A stretch of 53,151 nucleotides of DNA. Source: Fluviibacter sp041311015. Lineage in GTDB: Bacteria > Pseudomonadota > Gammaproteobacteria > Burkholderiales > Rhodocyclaceae. The stretch's first letter is position 1; each line of letters opens with the position of its first letter. A program made the translations under genes and the position numbers. The stretch covers positions 1 to 53,151 of the forward strand of contig JBFYKG010000002.1 of NCBI GenBank assembly GCA_041311015.1, read 5' to 3'. The notes beneath the pieces were generated by a model. That model was not told the origin of the DNA and searched no databases. It saw nothing but the letters and a program-made list of their open reading frames with translations. Positions 41,237 to 47,870 of the stretch are shown in pieces.

Positions 41237-43519
41237 ATGGAGAAGGATCTGCGCTCTGCCGCGCTGGAGTATCACCGTTACCCGACGCACGGCAAGATTT
41301 CCGTAACCCCGACCAAGGGACTTACTAATCAGCGAGACCTTGCATTGGCGTATTCGCCCGGCGTTGCATTTGCCTGCGAAGAGATCGAGGCCAATCCGGA
41401 CGAGGCCGATACGCTGACAGCGCGTGGCAATCTCGTTGGTGTGGTCACCAATGGCACGGCGGTTCTGGGTCTCGGCAATATCGGTCCGCTGGCCTCGAAG
41501 CCGGTGATGGAAGGCAAGGGCTGTCTGTTCAAAAAGTTTGCAGGTATCGACGTCTTTGATATCGAGCTGGCTGAGAATGATCCGGATAAGTTGATCGACA
41601 TGATCGCCGCCCTCGAGCCCACGCTCGGCGGGATCAATCTGGAAGACATTAAGGCGCCGGAGTGCTTCTACATTGAGCGCGAACTGAAGAAGCGGATGAA
41701 AATCCCTGTCTTCCATGATGACCAGCATGGCACGGCCATTATTTCGGCCTCGGCACTGATCAACGGTCTTAAGGTCATCAAGAAAGATATCGGCCAGATC
41801 CGGGTCGTGGTTTCTGGTGCGGGCGCAGCAGCGATTTCCTGTCTTGATCTGTGGTGTGAAATTGGTGTCAAGCGTGAACACATTACAATTTGCGATTCCA
41901 AAGGCGTGGTTTATGTTGGCCGAGAGGCCAATATGGAGCCGACCAAGGCCAAGTATGCGCAGGACACCAAGTCCCGTACGCTGCAAGAGGCGCTGGTTGG
42001 TGCCGATGTATTCCTCGGCCTCTCGGCCGCGGGGGCGCTGAAAGCCGAATGGCTACCGGCCATGAAAGAAAACCCGCTGATTTTCGCGCTCGCCAACCCG
42101 ACGCCCGAAATCATGCCGGAAGAGGCGCGCAAGGTGCGCCCGGATGCCATTATTGCCACGGGCCGGTCGGATTATCCGAACCAGGTCAACAATGTGCTGT
42201 GCTTCCCGTTTATCTTCCGCGGTGCGCTGGATGTAGGCGCGACGGGTATTACGGAAGAAATGAAGCTGGCCTGCGTTTATGCGATCGCCGAACTGGCTGA
42301 GGTGGAAGTTTCGGACGAAGTGGCCATGGCTTATGCCGGGCACAACCTGCAATTCGGACCAGAATACCTGATTCCCAAACCCTTTGATCCGCGTTTGATT
42401 ACGCGGATTGCACCTGCGGTTGCGAAAGCTGCAGTCAGCTCGGGGGTTGCCCGTCGTCCGATCGCCGACATGGATGCTTATGTCGAACGCCTCAAGGAGT
42501 TCGTCTATCACACCGGTATCGGCATGCGCGCCGTGTTCGTCGCCTGCAAGGAGGGTCCGCGCCAGCGCATTCTATTTGCCGAGGGTGAAGATGAGCGGGT
42601 CTTGCGTGCCACACAAATTATTCTGGAAGAACAGCTAGCAACGCCGGTACTGATTGGTCGCCCGGAAGTCGTGGCCACACGTCTGGAACGTGCAGGTTTG
42701 CGTATCAGGCCCGGTATCGATTTCGAATTGGTCAACCCGCAGGACGATTCGCGCTATCGCGAGTGCTGGACCGCGTATCACAAGCTCATGGCGCGTCGTG
42801 GCGTGACGCCGGATATTGCCAAGTCCGAAATGCGCCGGGATACCACGCTCATGGGTGCCATGCTCATGAAGCTGGGGCATGCCGACGGGATGATCTGCGG
42901 GGTCCTTGGGCAATACGGCGATCACCTGCAGGTTGTCAGCGAAGTCATCGGTAAGCGCACCGGCGTCAATGTGTTTGCTGCCATGAATTACCTGATGCTC
43001 CCGGGGCGCTCCCTGTTTATTGCCGATACACATGTGAACGAGAATCCGGATGCCGAGCAGGTGGCCGAAATTGCCATGCTGGCAGCAGACGAGGTAAAGC
43101 GTTTCGGCGTACACCCCAAAGTGGCGCTGTTGTCACATTCGAATTTTGGTTCTTCCGCCTCGGCCTCGGCCCTGAAAATGAGCCGTGCGGCAGCCCTGCT
43201 GCCGGCCTTGTCTTCGGGCGAGCTGGAAGTCGATGGTGAAATGCATGGGGATTCAGCGCTGTCGGAAGAAATACGGTTCAATGCGTATCCGGAGTCAGCA
43301 CTCAAGGGCGAAGCCAATGTCCTGGTAATGCCTAACCTCGATGCGGCTAATATTTCCTACAACCTGATCAAGATGATTGGCGGTTCGGGTGTCACCATTG
43401 GCCCCGTCCTGCTGGGCTCGGCATTGCCGGTGCATATTCTGACCTCGTCGTCCACCGTTCGTCGTGTTGTCAACATGACTGCCATGGCCGTTCTGGATGC
43501 ACTGAAGGCGAAGCGCTAG
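41237..43519 (+). CDS. maeB: NADP-dependent malic enzyme with phosphotransacetylase-like domain
   Basis: MaeB-type malic enzyme (760 residues) that decarboxylates malate to pyruvate. The N-terminal malic domain (about 1-160) contains KGLTNQRDLALAYSPGV and GNLVGVVTNGTAVLGLGNIG. The NAD(P)-binding domain has VVVSGAGAAAISCLDL. The C-terminal ~330 residues are a phosphotransacetylase-like domain (GMRAVFVACKEG onward, MKMSRAA...GEMHGDSAL), a regulatory rather than catalytic part in this family. CTGGAG precedes the ATG. With PccAB-MCM it would form a route from propionyl-CoA via succinate and malate to pyruvate. Confidence 0.95.
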   Translation: MEKDLRSAALEYHRYPTHGKISVTPTKGLTNQRDLALAYSPGVAFACEEIEANPDEADTLTARGNLVGVVTNGTAVLGLGNIGPLASKPVMEGKGCLFKKFAGIDVFDIELAENDPDKLIDMIAALEPTLGGINLEDIKAPECFYIERELKKRMKIPVFHDDQHGTAIISASALINGLKVIKKDIGQIRVVVSGAGAAAISCLDLWCEIGVKREHITICDSKGVVYVGREANMEPTKAKYAQDTKSRTLQEALVGADVFLGLSAAGALKAEWLPAMKENPLIFALANPTPEIMPEEARKVRPDAIIATGRSDYPNQVNNVLCFPFIFRGALDVGATGITEEMKLACVYAIAELAEVEVSDEVAMAYAGHNLQFGPEYLIPKPFDPRLITRIAPAVAKAAVSSGVARRPIADMDAYVERLKEFVYHTGIGMRAVFVACKEGPRQRILFAEGEDERVLRATQIILEEQLATPVLIGRPEVVATRLERAGLRIRPGIDFELVNPQDDSRYRECWTAYHKLMARRGVTPDIAKSEMRRDTTLMGAMLMKLGHADGMICGVLGQYGDHLQVVSEVIGKRTGVNVFAAMNYLMLPGRSLFIADTHVNENPDAEQVAEIAMLAADEVKRFGVHPKVALLSHSNFGSSASASALKMSRAAALLPALSSGELEVDGEMHGDSALSEEIRFNAYPESALKGEANVLVMPNLDAANISYNLIKMIGGSGVTIGPVLLGSALPVHILTSSSTVRRVVNMTAMAVLDALKAKR

Positions 43520-43523
43520 TTGC

Positions 43524-43552
43524 TTGCCCTAAAGGATCAGAGGGAATAGAGT
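43524..43552 (+). promoter_or_regulatory. Promoter candidate for the Rap1a/Tai-like gene
   Basis: TTGCCC (43524-43529) and TAGAGT (43547-43552) with a 17-base spacer each match consensus at four of six positions. They lie just after the maeB stop and predict a leader of about 40 bases before the GTG start at 43600. Supports independent expression of the small secreted protein; not decisive by itself. Confidence 0.35.
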
Positions 43553-43599
43553 TACTTAATGCCGTCGCAAGATGGTTCGCAAACCCAAGGAGAAAATCC

Positions 43600-43965
43600 G
43601 TGAAGAAATTTTTGATTCTGACTTCCGTTGCTGCATTGTCACTGCCGGCCTTTGCAGCCTCGCCGGCGCCGACGCAGAAATTCATCAGCACCGAGCAGGT
43701 CGTCACCATCTGTAAGAACAAGAGCAATCCCCAGGATCAGGGCTACTGCAGTGGCTTTGGTCAGGGCGTCTATGACGGATACCTAATGATGGTCAACCCG
43801 AATAAGAAAGGTGCCCAAACCATCTGTATCCCGCAAGACGCGAAAGATCCGGGTATCGTCGACTCTTTTATCAAGTGGACCGAGGCAAATCCCAAGTTCA
43901 ACAGCAAGCCTGCGGCTGAAGCAGTCCTGAACTTTCTGGATCAGCGCTATCCCTGCAAGAAATAA
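43600..43965 (+). CDS. Secreted Rap1a/Tai-like family protein
   Basis: Exported protein (121 residues) with a clear signal peptide (MKKFLILTSVAALSLPAFA, cleavage after residue 19). The mature part resembles the Rap1a/Tai immunity fold: four Cys (ICK, GYCSGFGQGVYDGYL, TICIP and a terminal YPCKK), likely two disulfides, plus a C-terminal Asp-Ser-Phe-Ile helix and a Lys-Pro-Ala-Ala-Glu-Ala. Rap1a/Tai proteins protect against type VI secreted amidase-like toxins, but many orphan homologues have no known partner. No effector or secretion gene is nearby. Start is GTG at 43600 with AAGGAG eight bases ahead. Family call is by eye. Confidence 0.7.
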   Translation: MKKFLILTSVAALSLPAFAASPAPTQKFISTEQVVTICKNKSNPQDQGYCSGFGQGVYDGYLMMVNPNKKGAQTICIPQDAKDPGIVDSFIKWTEANPKFNSKPAAEAVLNFLDQRYPCKK

Positions 43966-43983
43966 TTGACCAGGATGCCGATC

Positions 43984-44196
43984 GTGACCAGAAATCTATT
44001 GGCCATTCCCTTGCTAGCGGCTTGCTTGATAGGCTGCTCTGGCATGAGTAACACGCAGCAAAAAATGCTGTCCGGAGGTGCCATCGGCGCCGCAGCCGGT
44101 GCAGGGATCACAGCAATTGCCGGTGGTAACCCGATCTGGGGCGCCATTGGCGGCGCTGCTGTCGGTACGGCTGGTGGTTATCTGATGTCGAAGTGA
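43984..44196 (+). CDS. Glycine-zipper lipoprotein, copy 1
   Basis: Small lipoprotein (70 residues): signal peptide ending in LIGC with the lipidated Cys at 18, then SGMSNTQQKMLSGGAIGAAAGAG and GGNPIWGAIGGAAVGTAGGYL, a glycine-zipper region of the outer-membrane lipoprotein type. The start is taken as GTG 43984, which has AGGA eight bases upstream and places Cys18 at exactly the same residue as in copy 2. The ATG at 43975 and TTG at 43966 are poorer starts. It ends three residues after the zipper, without copy 2's C-terminal tail. It follows the Rap1a-like gene directly. Confidence 0.8.
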   Translation: MTRNLLAIPLLAACLIGCSGMSNTQQKMLSGGAIGAAAGAGITAIAGGNPIWGAIGGAAVGTAGGYLMSK

Positions 44197-44435
44197 ACCT
44201 GAACTTCGCACTTAAAAGGATTTATTCATGAAAAAGACATTAATGATTGTTCCCGTAGTGGCTGCATTTCTGACGGGTTGTTCGGGTATGAGCGATACAC
44301 AGCAGCGCACCCTATCTGGCGGTGCGATTGGCGCGGCCGCTGGTGCTGGTATCGTCGCTATTGCTGGTGGTAATCCGATCTGGGGTGCTGTCGGTGGCGC
44401 TGCAGTCGGTGCGGTGGGTGGTTATGCCTACGACC
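44042..44435 (+). repeat. Tandem gene duplication of glycine-zipper lipoproteins
   Basis: The protein-coding cores of copies 1 and 2 (from the Ser-Gly-Met-Ser segment to the Gly-Gly-Tyr) align in register at both protein and DNA level, with many synonymous differences. This points to an old duplication rather than a recent one. Confidence 0.8.
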
Positions 44436-44512
44436 AGTACGAAAAGAGCAAACAGAAGCAGTACAACCAAGGCTACCAGGCCGGCAAGAAGGCCGGGGCT
44501 AGCGGCAACTGA
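44228..44512 (+). CDS. Glycine-zipper lipoprotein, copy 2
   Basis: Paralogue of the preceding gene (94 residues). Signal peptide ends LTGC with Cys18, and residues 19-66 align with copy 1 without gaps (SGMSDTQQRTLSGGAIGAAAGAG, then GGNPIWGAVGGAAVGAVGGY). A further 28 residues form a basic, Tyr/Gln/Lys-rich tail (YEKSKQKQYNQGYQAGKKAG) missing from copy 1. Good AAAAGGA before ATG 44228. Glycine-zipper domains can oligomerise in membranes or attach to the outer membrane; a function here is not known. Followed by a strong terminator. Confidence 0.83.
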   Translation: MKKTLMIVPVVAAFLTGCSGMSDTQQRTLSGGAIGAAAGAGIVAIAGGNPIWGAVGGAAVGAVGGYAYDQYEKSKQKQYNQGYQAGKKAGASGN

Positions 44513-44535
44513 TCCGCTATTCGGATCGGCCGAAA

Positions 44536-44562
44536 ACAAAAGGCGCCCAAGGCGCCTTTTGT
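44536..44562. terminator. Bidirectional intrinsic terminator, glycine-zipper gene/ilvD
   Basis: Twelve-pair stem (44536-44547 with 44551-44562) around a CAA loop: GGCGCC/GGCGCC core flanked by AAAA and TTTT. It separates convergent copy 2 and ilvD. Confidence 0.92.
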
Positions 44563-44584
44563 CATTTTAGTGCGGTTTCGTACC

Positions 44585-46441
44585 TTAGCCTTTGCGAACA
44601 ACCTGGCTGATATCGCGAACGGCGCCGCGGTCGGCCGACGTGGCAAAAAGAGCGTAGGCCCTCAGCGCCTGCGAGACCTCGCGCTGACGGGTTGCTGGTT
44701 GCCAGGCCTTGGCGCCACGGGCACGCATATCGGCCTCTCGCTTGGCGAGCAGGTCATCGGCAACGGCCAGATGAATCCTGCGGTTCGGGATGTCGATTTC
44801 GATAGTATCGCCCGTTTCTACCAGACCAATCAGGCCACCGCTGGCCGCTTCTGGCGACACGTGGCCGATGGACAGGCCCGAGGTGCCTCCGGAGAATCGG
44901 CCGTCCGTGAGCAGCGCGCAGGCTTTGCCCAGGCCGCGTGATTTCAGATACGAGGTCGGGTAGAGCATTTCCTGCATGCCCGGGCCGCCTTGTGGCCCTT
45001 CGTAGCGGATGACGACGACATCGTTTTCGATAACTTCACCCGAGAGGATGCCCTCAACGGCACTTTCCTGGCTCTCATAGACACGGGCTTTGCCGGTGAA
45101 CTTGAGGATCGACTCATCAACTCCGGCGGTCTTGACGATACAGCCGTTCAGGGCCAGATTGCCGTACAACACAGCCAGACCACCATCCTGGGAATAGGCA
45201 TGGGCACGGTTCCGGATACAACCATTTTCACGGTCCGTATCCAGGTCGTCGTAACGACGATCCTGAGAGAAAGCCGTTTGCGTGGGTATGCCACCGGGTG
45301 AGGCGCGGAAGAAGGTGGTGACCCGATCGTCCTGGGTTTTTGTCACATCATAGTGATCGATCGCGGCACCCAGCGAGGCACTGTGGACGGTTGGCGTGTC
45401 GCGGTGGATCAGGCCGGCCCGATCAAGTTCGGCGAGCAGTCCAAGGATGCCGCCGGCGCGATGAACATCCTCAATGTGGTACTTGTCGGTCATTGGCGCC
45501 ACTTTGCACAGGCAGGGCACATGGCGCGAGATTCGATCGATATCCTGCATCGTAAAATCGATACCTGCCTCCTGTGCTGCCGCCAGAATATGTAGCACGG
45601 TGTTGGTAGAACCGCCCATCGCTACATCCAGCGTCATCGCATTTTCGAAGGCCTGTTTGTTGGCGATGCTTCGGGGCAGCACGGAAGCGTCATCGCTTTC
45701 GTAGTAGCGCTTGCAGAGATCGACAATCTTCTGGCCCGCACCGAGAAACAGCGATTTCCGGTCGGCGTGGGTAGCGACTACGGTGCCGTTGCCCGGCAGG
45801 GAGAGGCCAAGCGCCTCGGTGAGGCAGTTCATGGAGTTGGCGGTAAACATGCCCGAGCAGGACCCGCAGGTCGGACAGGCCGAGCGCTCAACTGCTTCAA
45901 CTTCCTCATCCGAGCAGTGACTATCGGCCGCCTTGACCATGGCATCCACCAGATCCAGTGAAATGACTTTGCCGCCGATTTTCACTTTGCCGGCTTCCAT
46001 CGGGCCGCCCGACACAAATATAGCGGGAATGTTCAGACGGAGCGCCGCCATCAGCATCCCCGGGGTGATCTTGTCGCAATTGGAAATACACACCAGCGCA
46101 TCGGCACAGTGCGCATTCGCCATGTATTCCACCGAATCCGCAATGAGTTCGCGCGACGGCAGGGAGTACAGCATCCCGCCGTGACCCATGGCAATCCCGT
46201 CATCAACGGCGATCGTATTGAATTCCTTGGCAATGCCCCCCGCGGCTTCAATCTCACGAGCAACCAGTTGACCGAGGTCCTTCAGGTGTACATGGCCCGG
46301 GACAAACTGGGTGAACGAATTGACCACGGCAATAATGGGTTTGCCGAAATCGCCATCCTTCATGCCGGTCGCGCGCCAGAGGGAGCGGGCGCCAGCCATA
46401 TTGCGGCCATGGGTCGAGGTACGGGAGCGGTATTGCGGCAT
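44585..46441 (-). CDS. ilvD: Dihydroxy-acid dehydratase
   Basis: Iron-sulfur dehydratase (618 residues) for the third step of valine and isoleucine synthesis. Fe-S ligand positions include C122 (NCDKITPGM) and C195 in CPTCGSCSGMFTANSMNCL. VVIRYEGPQGGPGMQEM and LLTDGRFSGGTSGLSIGH are typical of the C-terminal half. Begins MPQYRSRTSTHGRNMAGARSLWRATGM, the standard IlvD N-terminus. No ilvA or ilvC lies nearby. Divergent from lgt over about 90 bases, and its leader contains a short duplicated ACCGACC motif (minus strand). Confidence 0.96.
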   Translation of the reverse strand: MPQYRSRTSTHGRNMAGARSLWRATGMKDGDFGKPIIAVVNSFTQFVPGHVHLKDLGQLVAREIEAAGGIAKEFNTIAVDDGIAMGHGGMLYSLPSRELIADSVEYMANAHCADALVCISNCDKITPGMLMAALRLNIPAIFVSGGPMEAGKVKIGGKVISLDLVDAMVKAADSHCSDEEVEAVERSACPTCGSCSGMFTANSMNCLTEALGLSLPGNGTVVATHADRKSLFLGAGQKIVDLCKRYYESDDASVLPRSIANKQAFENAMTLDVAMGGSTNTVLHILAAAQEAGIDFTMQDIDRISRHVPCLCKVAPMTDKYHIEDVHRAGGILGLLAELDRAGLIHRDTPTVHSASLGAAIDHYDVTKTQDDRVTTFFRASPGGIPTQTAFSQDRRYDDLDTDRENGCIRNRAHAYSQDGGLAVLYGNLALNGCIVKTAGVDESILKFTGKARVYESQESAVEGILSGEVIENDVVVIRYEGPQGGPGMQEMLYPTSYLKSRGLGKACALLTDGRFSGGTSGLSIGHVSPEAASGGLIGLVETGDTIEIDIPNRRIHLAVADDLLAKREADMRARGAKAWQPATRQREVSQALRAYALFATSADRGAVRDISQVVRKG

Positions 46442-46457
46442 GACAAATCCTTAAAAC

Positions 46458-46472
46458 GGTCGGTAGGTCGGT
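46458..46472 (+). repeat. Short direct repeat GGTCGGT x2 in the ilvD leader
   Basis: GGTCGGT at 46458-46464 and again at 46466-46472, separated by one A, 17-31 bases upstream of the ilvD ATG. It lies between the ilvD start and the putative lgt -10 and could be an operator for either gene, or chance. Confidence 0.35.
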
Positions 46473-46494
46473 CAGATGTGATCGGGGATTGACC

Positions 46495-46500
46495 TATAAT
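46495..46500 (+). promoter_or_regulatory. TATAAT -10 ahead of lgt
   Basis: Perfect TATAAT about 30 bases before the chosen lgt ATG (46531), which would leave a leader of about 24 bases. No convincing -35 is present at 16-18 bases; a TTGACC overlaps the -10 and cannot serve. Supports placing the lgt start downstream of 46500 rather than at the TTG 46489. Confidence 0.45.
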
Positions 46501-46530
46501 TTCGTTATTCTATCGCCCCCGCAAGATTTC

Positions 46531-47319
46531 ATGACGCCCTTGATGCACCCCCAGTTTGATCCCGTGGCATTAAGCATTGGCCCGCTGTCGATCCATTGGT
46601 ATGGATTGATGTATTTGCTGGCATTTTTGCTGTTTGTCGTCATGGGGCGAATTCACGCCAGACAGCTGCCGCAGGCGGGCTGGACCAATCAAGCCATTGA
46701 TGACCTGCTGTTCTATGGGGCTTTAGGCGTGGTTCTTGGCGGGCGGTTGGGCTACGTTCTGTTTTATAAGCCCGGCTACTACCTGGGGCACCCTCTGGAA
46801 ATTTTTGCCCTCTGGCAAGGCGGTATGTCCTTCCACGGTGGTTTGCTGGGTGTTCTGGTGGCGATGGGGCTTTACGGCCGCAAACACGGTCGCAGCTTCT
46901 TTGAAGTCACTGACTTTATTGCACCCTTAGTACCGCTGGGTCTGGCTGCGGGTCGTATGGGTAACTTTATCAACGGTGAACTCGTTGGTCGGATTACGGA
47001 TGTGCCCTGGGCCATGATCTTTCCGCGTACGGATTATTTTCCGCGCCACCCCTCACAGCTGTACCAGTTTGCCTGTGAAGGCTTGCTGCTCTTTGCATTG
47101 CTCTGGTGGTATGCCGCTAAGCCCCGGCCACGCGCTGCCGTTTCAGCGGTCTTTCTGATGGGCTATGGGCTTGCCCGCTTTGTGGCCGAGTTTGGTCGCG
47201 AGCCAGATGATTTTCTCGGGTTGCTGTTCGGTAACCTGTCGATGGGGCAATGGCTTAGCCTGCCTATGATTCTTGCTGGCATTGTGATGTATCGCTACAG
47301 CCAGCGCCAACCTGTTTGA
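46531..47319 (+). CDS. lgt: Prolipoprotein diacylglyceryl transferase
   Basis: Inner-membrane enzyme (262 residues, seven hydrophobic segments) that adds diacylglycerol from phosphatidylglycerol to the lipobox Cys of prolipoproteins. Family motifs: HPQFDPVALSIGPLSIHWYGLMYL near the N-terminus, GGMSFHGGLLGVL with the conserved His, and GRMGNFINGELVGR, the Lgt signature. RHPSQLYQFACEG carries the conserved Tyr. The frame opens from a TTG at 46489 that would place the -10 inside the gene; ATG 46531 (or 46543) is chosen. It acts on the RlpA and glycine-zipper lipoproteins found in this window. Confidence 0.95.
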   Translation: MTPLMHPQFDPVALSIGPLSIHWYGLMYLLAFLLFVVMGRIHARQLPQAGWTNQAIDDLLFYGALGVVLGGRLGYVLFYKPGYYLGHPLEIFALWQGGMSFHGGLLGVLVAMGLYGRKHGRSFFEVTDFIAPLVPLGLAAGRMGNFINGELVGRITDVPWAMIFPRTDYFPRHPSQLYQFACEGLLLFALLWWYAAKPRPRAAVSAVFLMGYGLARFVAEFGREPDDFLGLLFGNLSMGQWLSLPMILAGIVMYRYSQRQPV

Positions 47320-47335
47320 TGATAGGAGTAATACG

Positions 47336-47809
47336 ATGACCCGTCCGTTCAAGATTCTTGGCGTTCAACAGATCGCCATTGGCGGTCCTTCCAAAGAAAA
47401 GCTTCGTACCCTGTGGGTCGATATGCTGGGCCTGGAAATCACCGGTAACTTTGTTTCGGAGCGTGAGAACGTCGATGAAGACATCACCGCTATGGGCAAA
47501 GGCCCGTTCAAGGTGGAAGTGGATCTGATGCAGCCGCTGGACCCGGAAAAGAAGCCAGCTGTACATGCCACGCCGCTCAATCATATCGGCCTGTGGGTCG
47601 ACAACCTGCCAGTCGCTGTGGATTGGCTGACCAACAATGGGGTGCGTTTCGCACCGGGCGGTATCCGCAAAGGCGCGGCTGGTTACGACATCACCTTCAT
47701 GCACCCGAAAGCCAACGATGAGTTCCCGATTGCCGGTGAAGGTGTTCTCATCGAACTCGTACAAGCGCCACAGGAAGTGATTGAGGCATTTGCTAAGCTG
47801 GCAGGCTAA
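47336..47809 (+). CDS. VOC-fold protein, methylmalonyl-CoA epimerase-like
   Basis: Vicinal-oxygen-chelate protein (157 residues). Residues 82-145 match the epimerase C-terminal half by eye (LNHIGLWVDNLPVAVDWL, then GYDITFMHPK and GEGVLIELVQ). It sits convergent to pccA and near the mutase genes, so it could be the epimerase that converts (S)- to (R)-methylmalonyl-CoA. The expected metal ligands (His12, Gln65, His91, Glu141 in the Propionibacterium enzyme) read here as Gln12, Asp63, His83 and Glu140, so the first two positions are changed. The family also has lactoylglutathione-lyase-like members. Confident VOC call; the specific epimerase call is inference. Confidence 0.75.
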   Translation: MTRPFKILGVQQIAIGGPSKEKLRTLWVDMLGLEITGNFVSERENVDEDITAMGKGPFKVEVDLMQPLDPEKKPAVHATPLNHIGLWVDNLPVAVDWLTNNGVRFAPGGIRKGAAGYDITFMHPKANDEFPIAGEGVLIELVQAPQEVIEAFAKLAG

Positions 47810-47821
47810 TAAAACAGGTAG

Positions 47822-47857
47822 CCAACAAAAAAGCGGCCGAGGCCGCTTTTTTGTTGG
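47822..47857. terminator. Bidirectional intrinsic terminator, VOC gene/pccA
   Basis: Very strong perfect hairpin of seventeen pairs (47822-47838 with 47841-47857) with GCGGCC/GGCCGC core, six-A and six-T flanks. The tiny loop likely opens to four or more bases. Separates the VOC gene from pccA. Confidence 0.95.
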
Positions 47858-47870
47858 TGGTACGTTCAGA

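Noticed and set aside
41120..41986. 288-codon minus-strand frame within maeB
   Set aside because: Lies opposite the maeB malic domain and has no start signal or family motifs.
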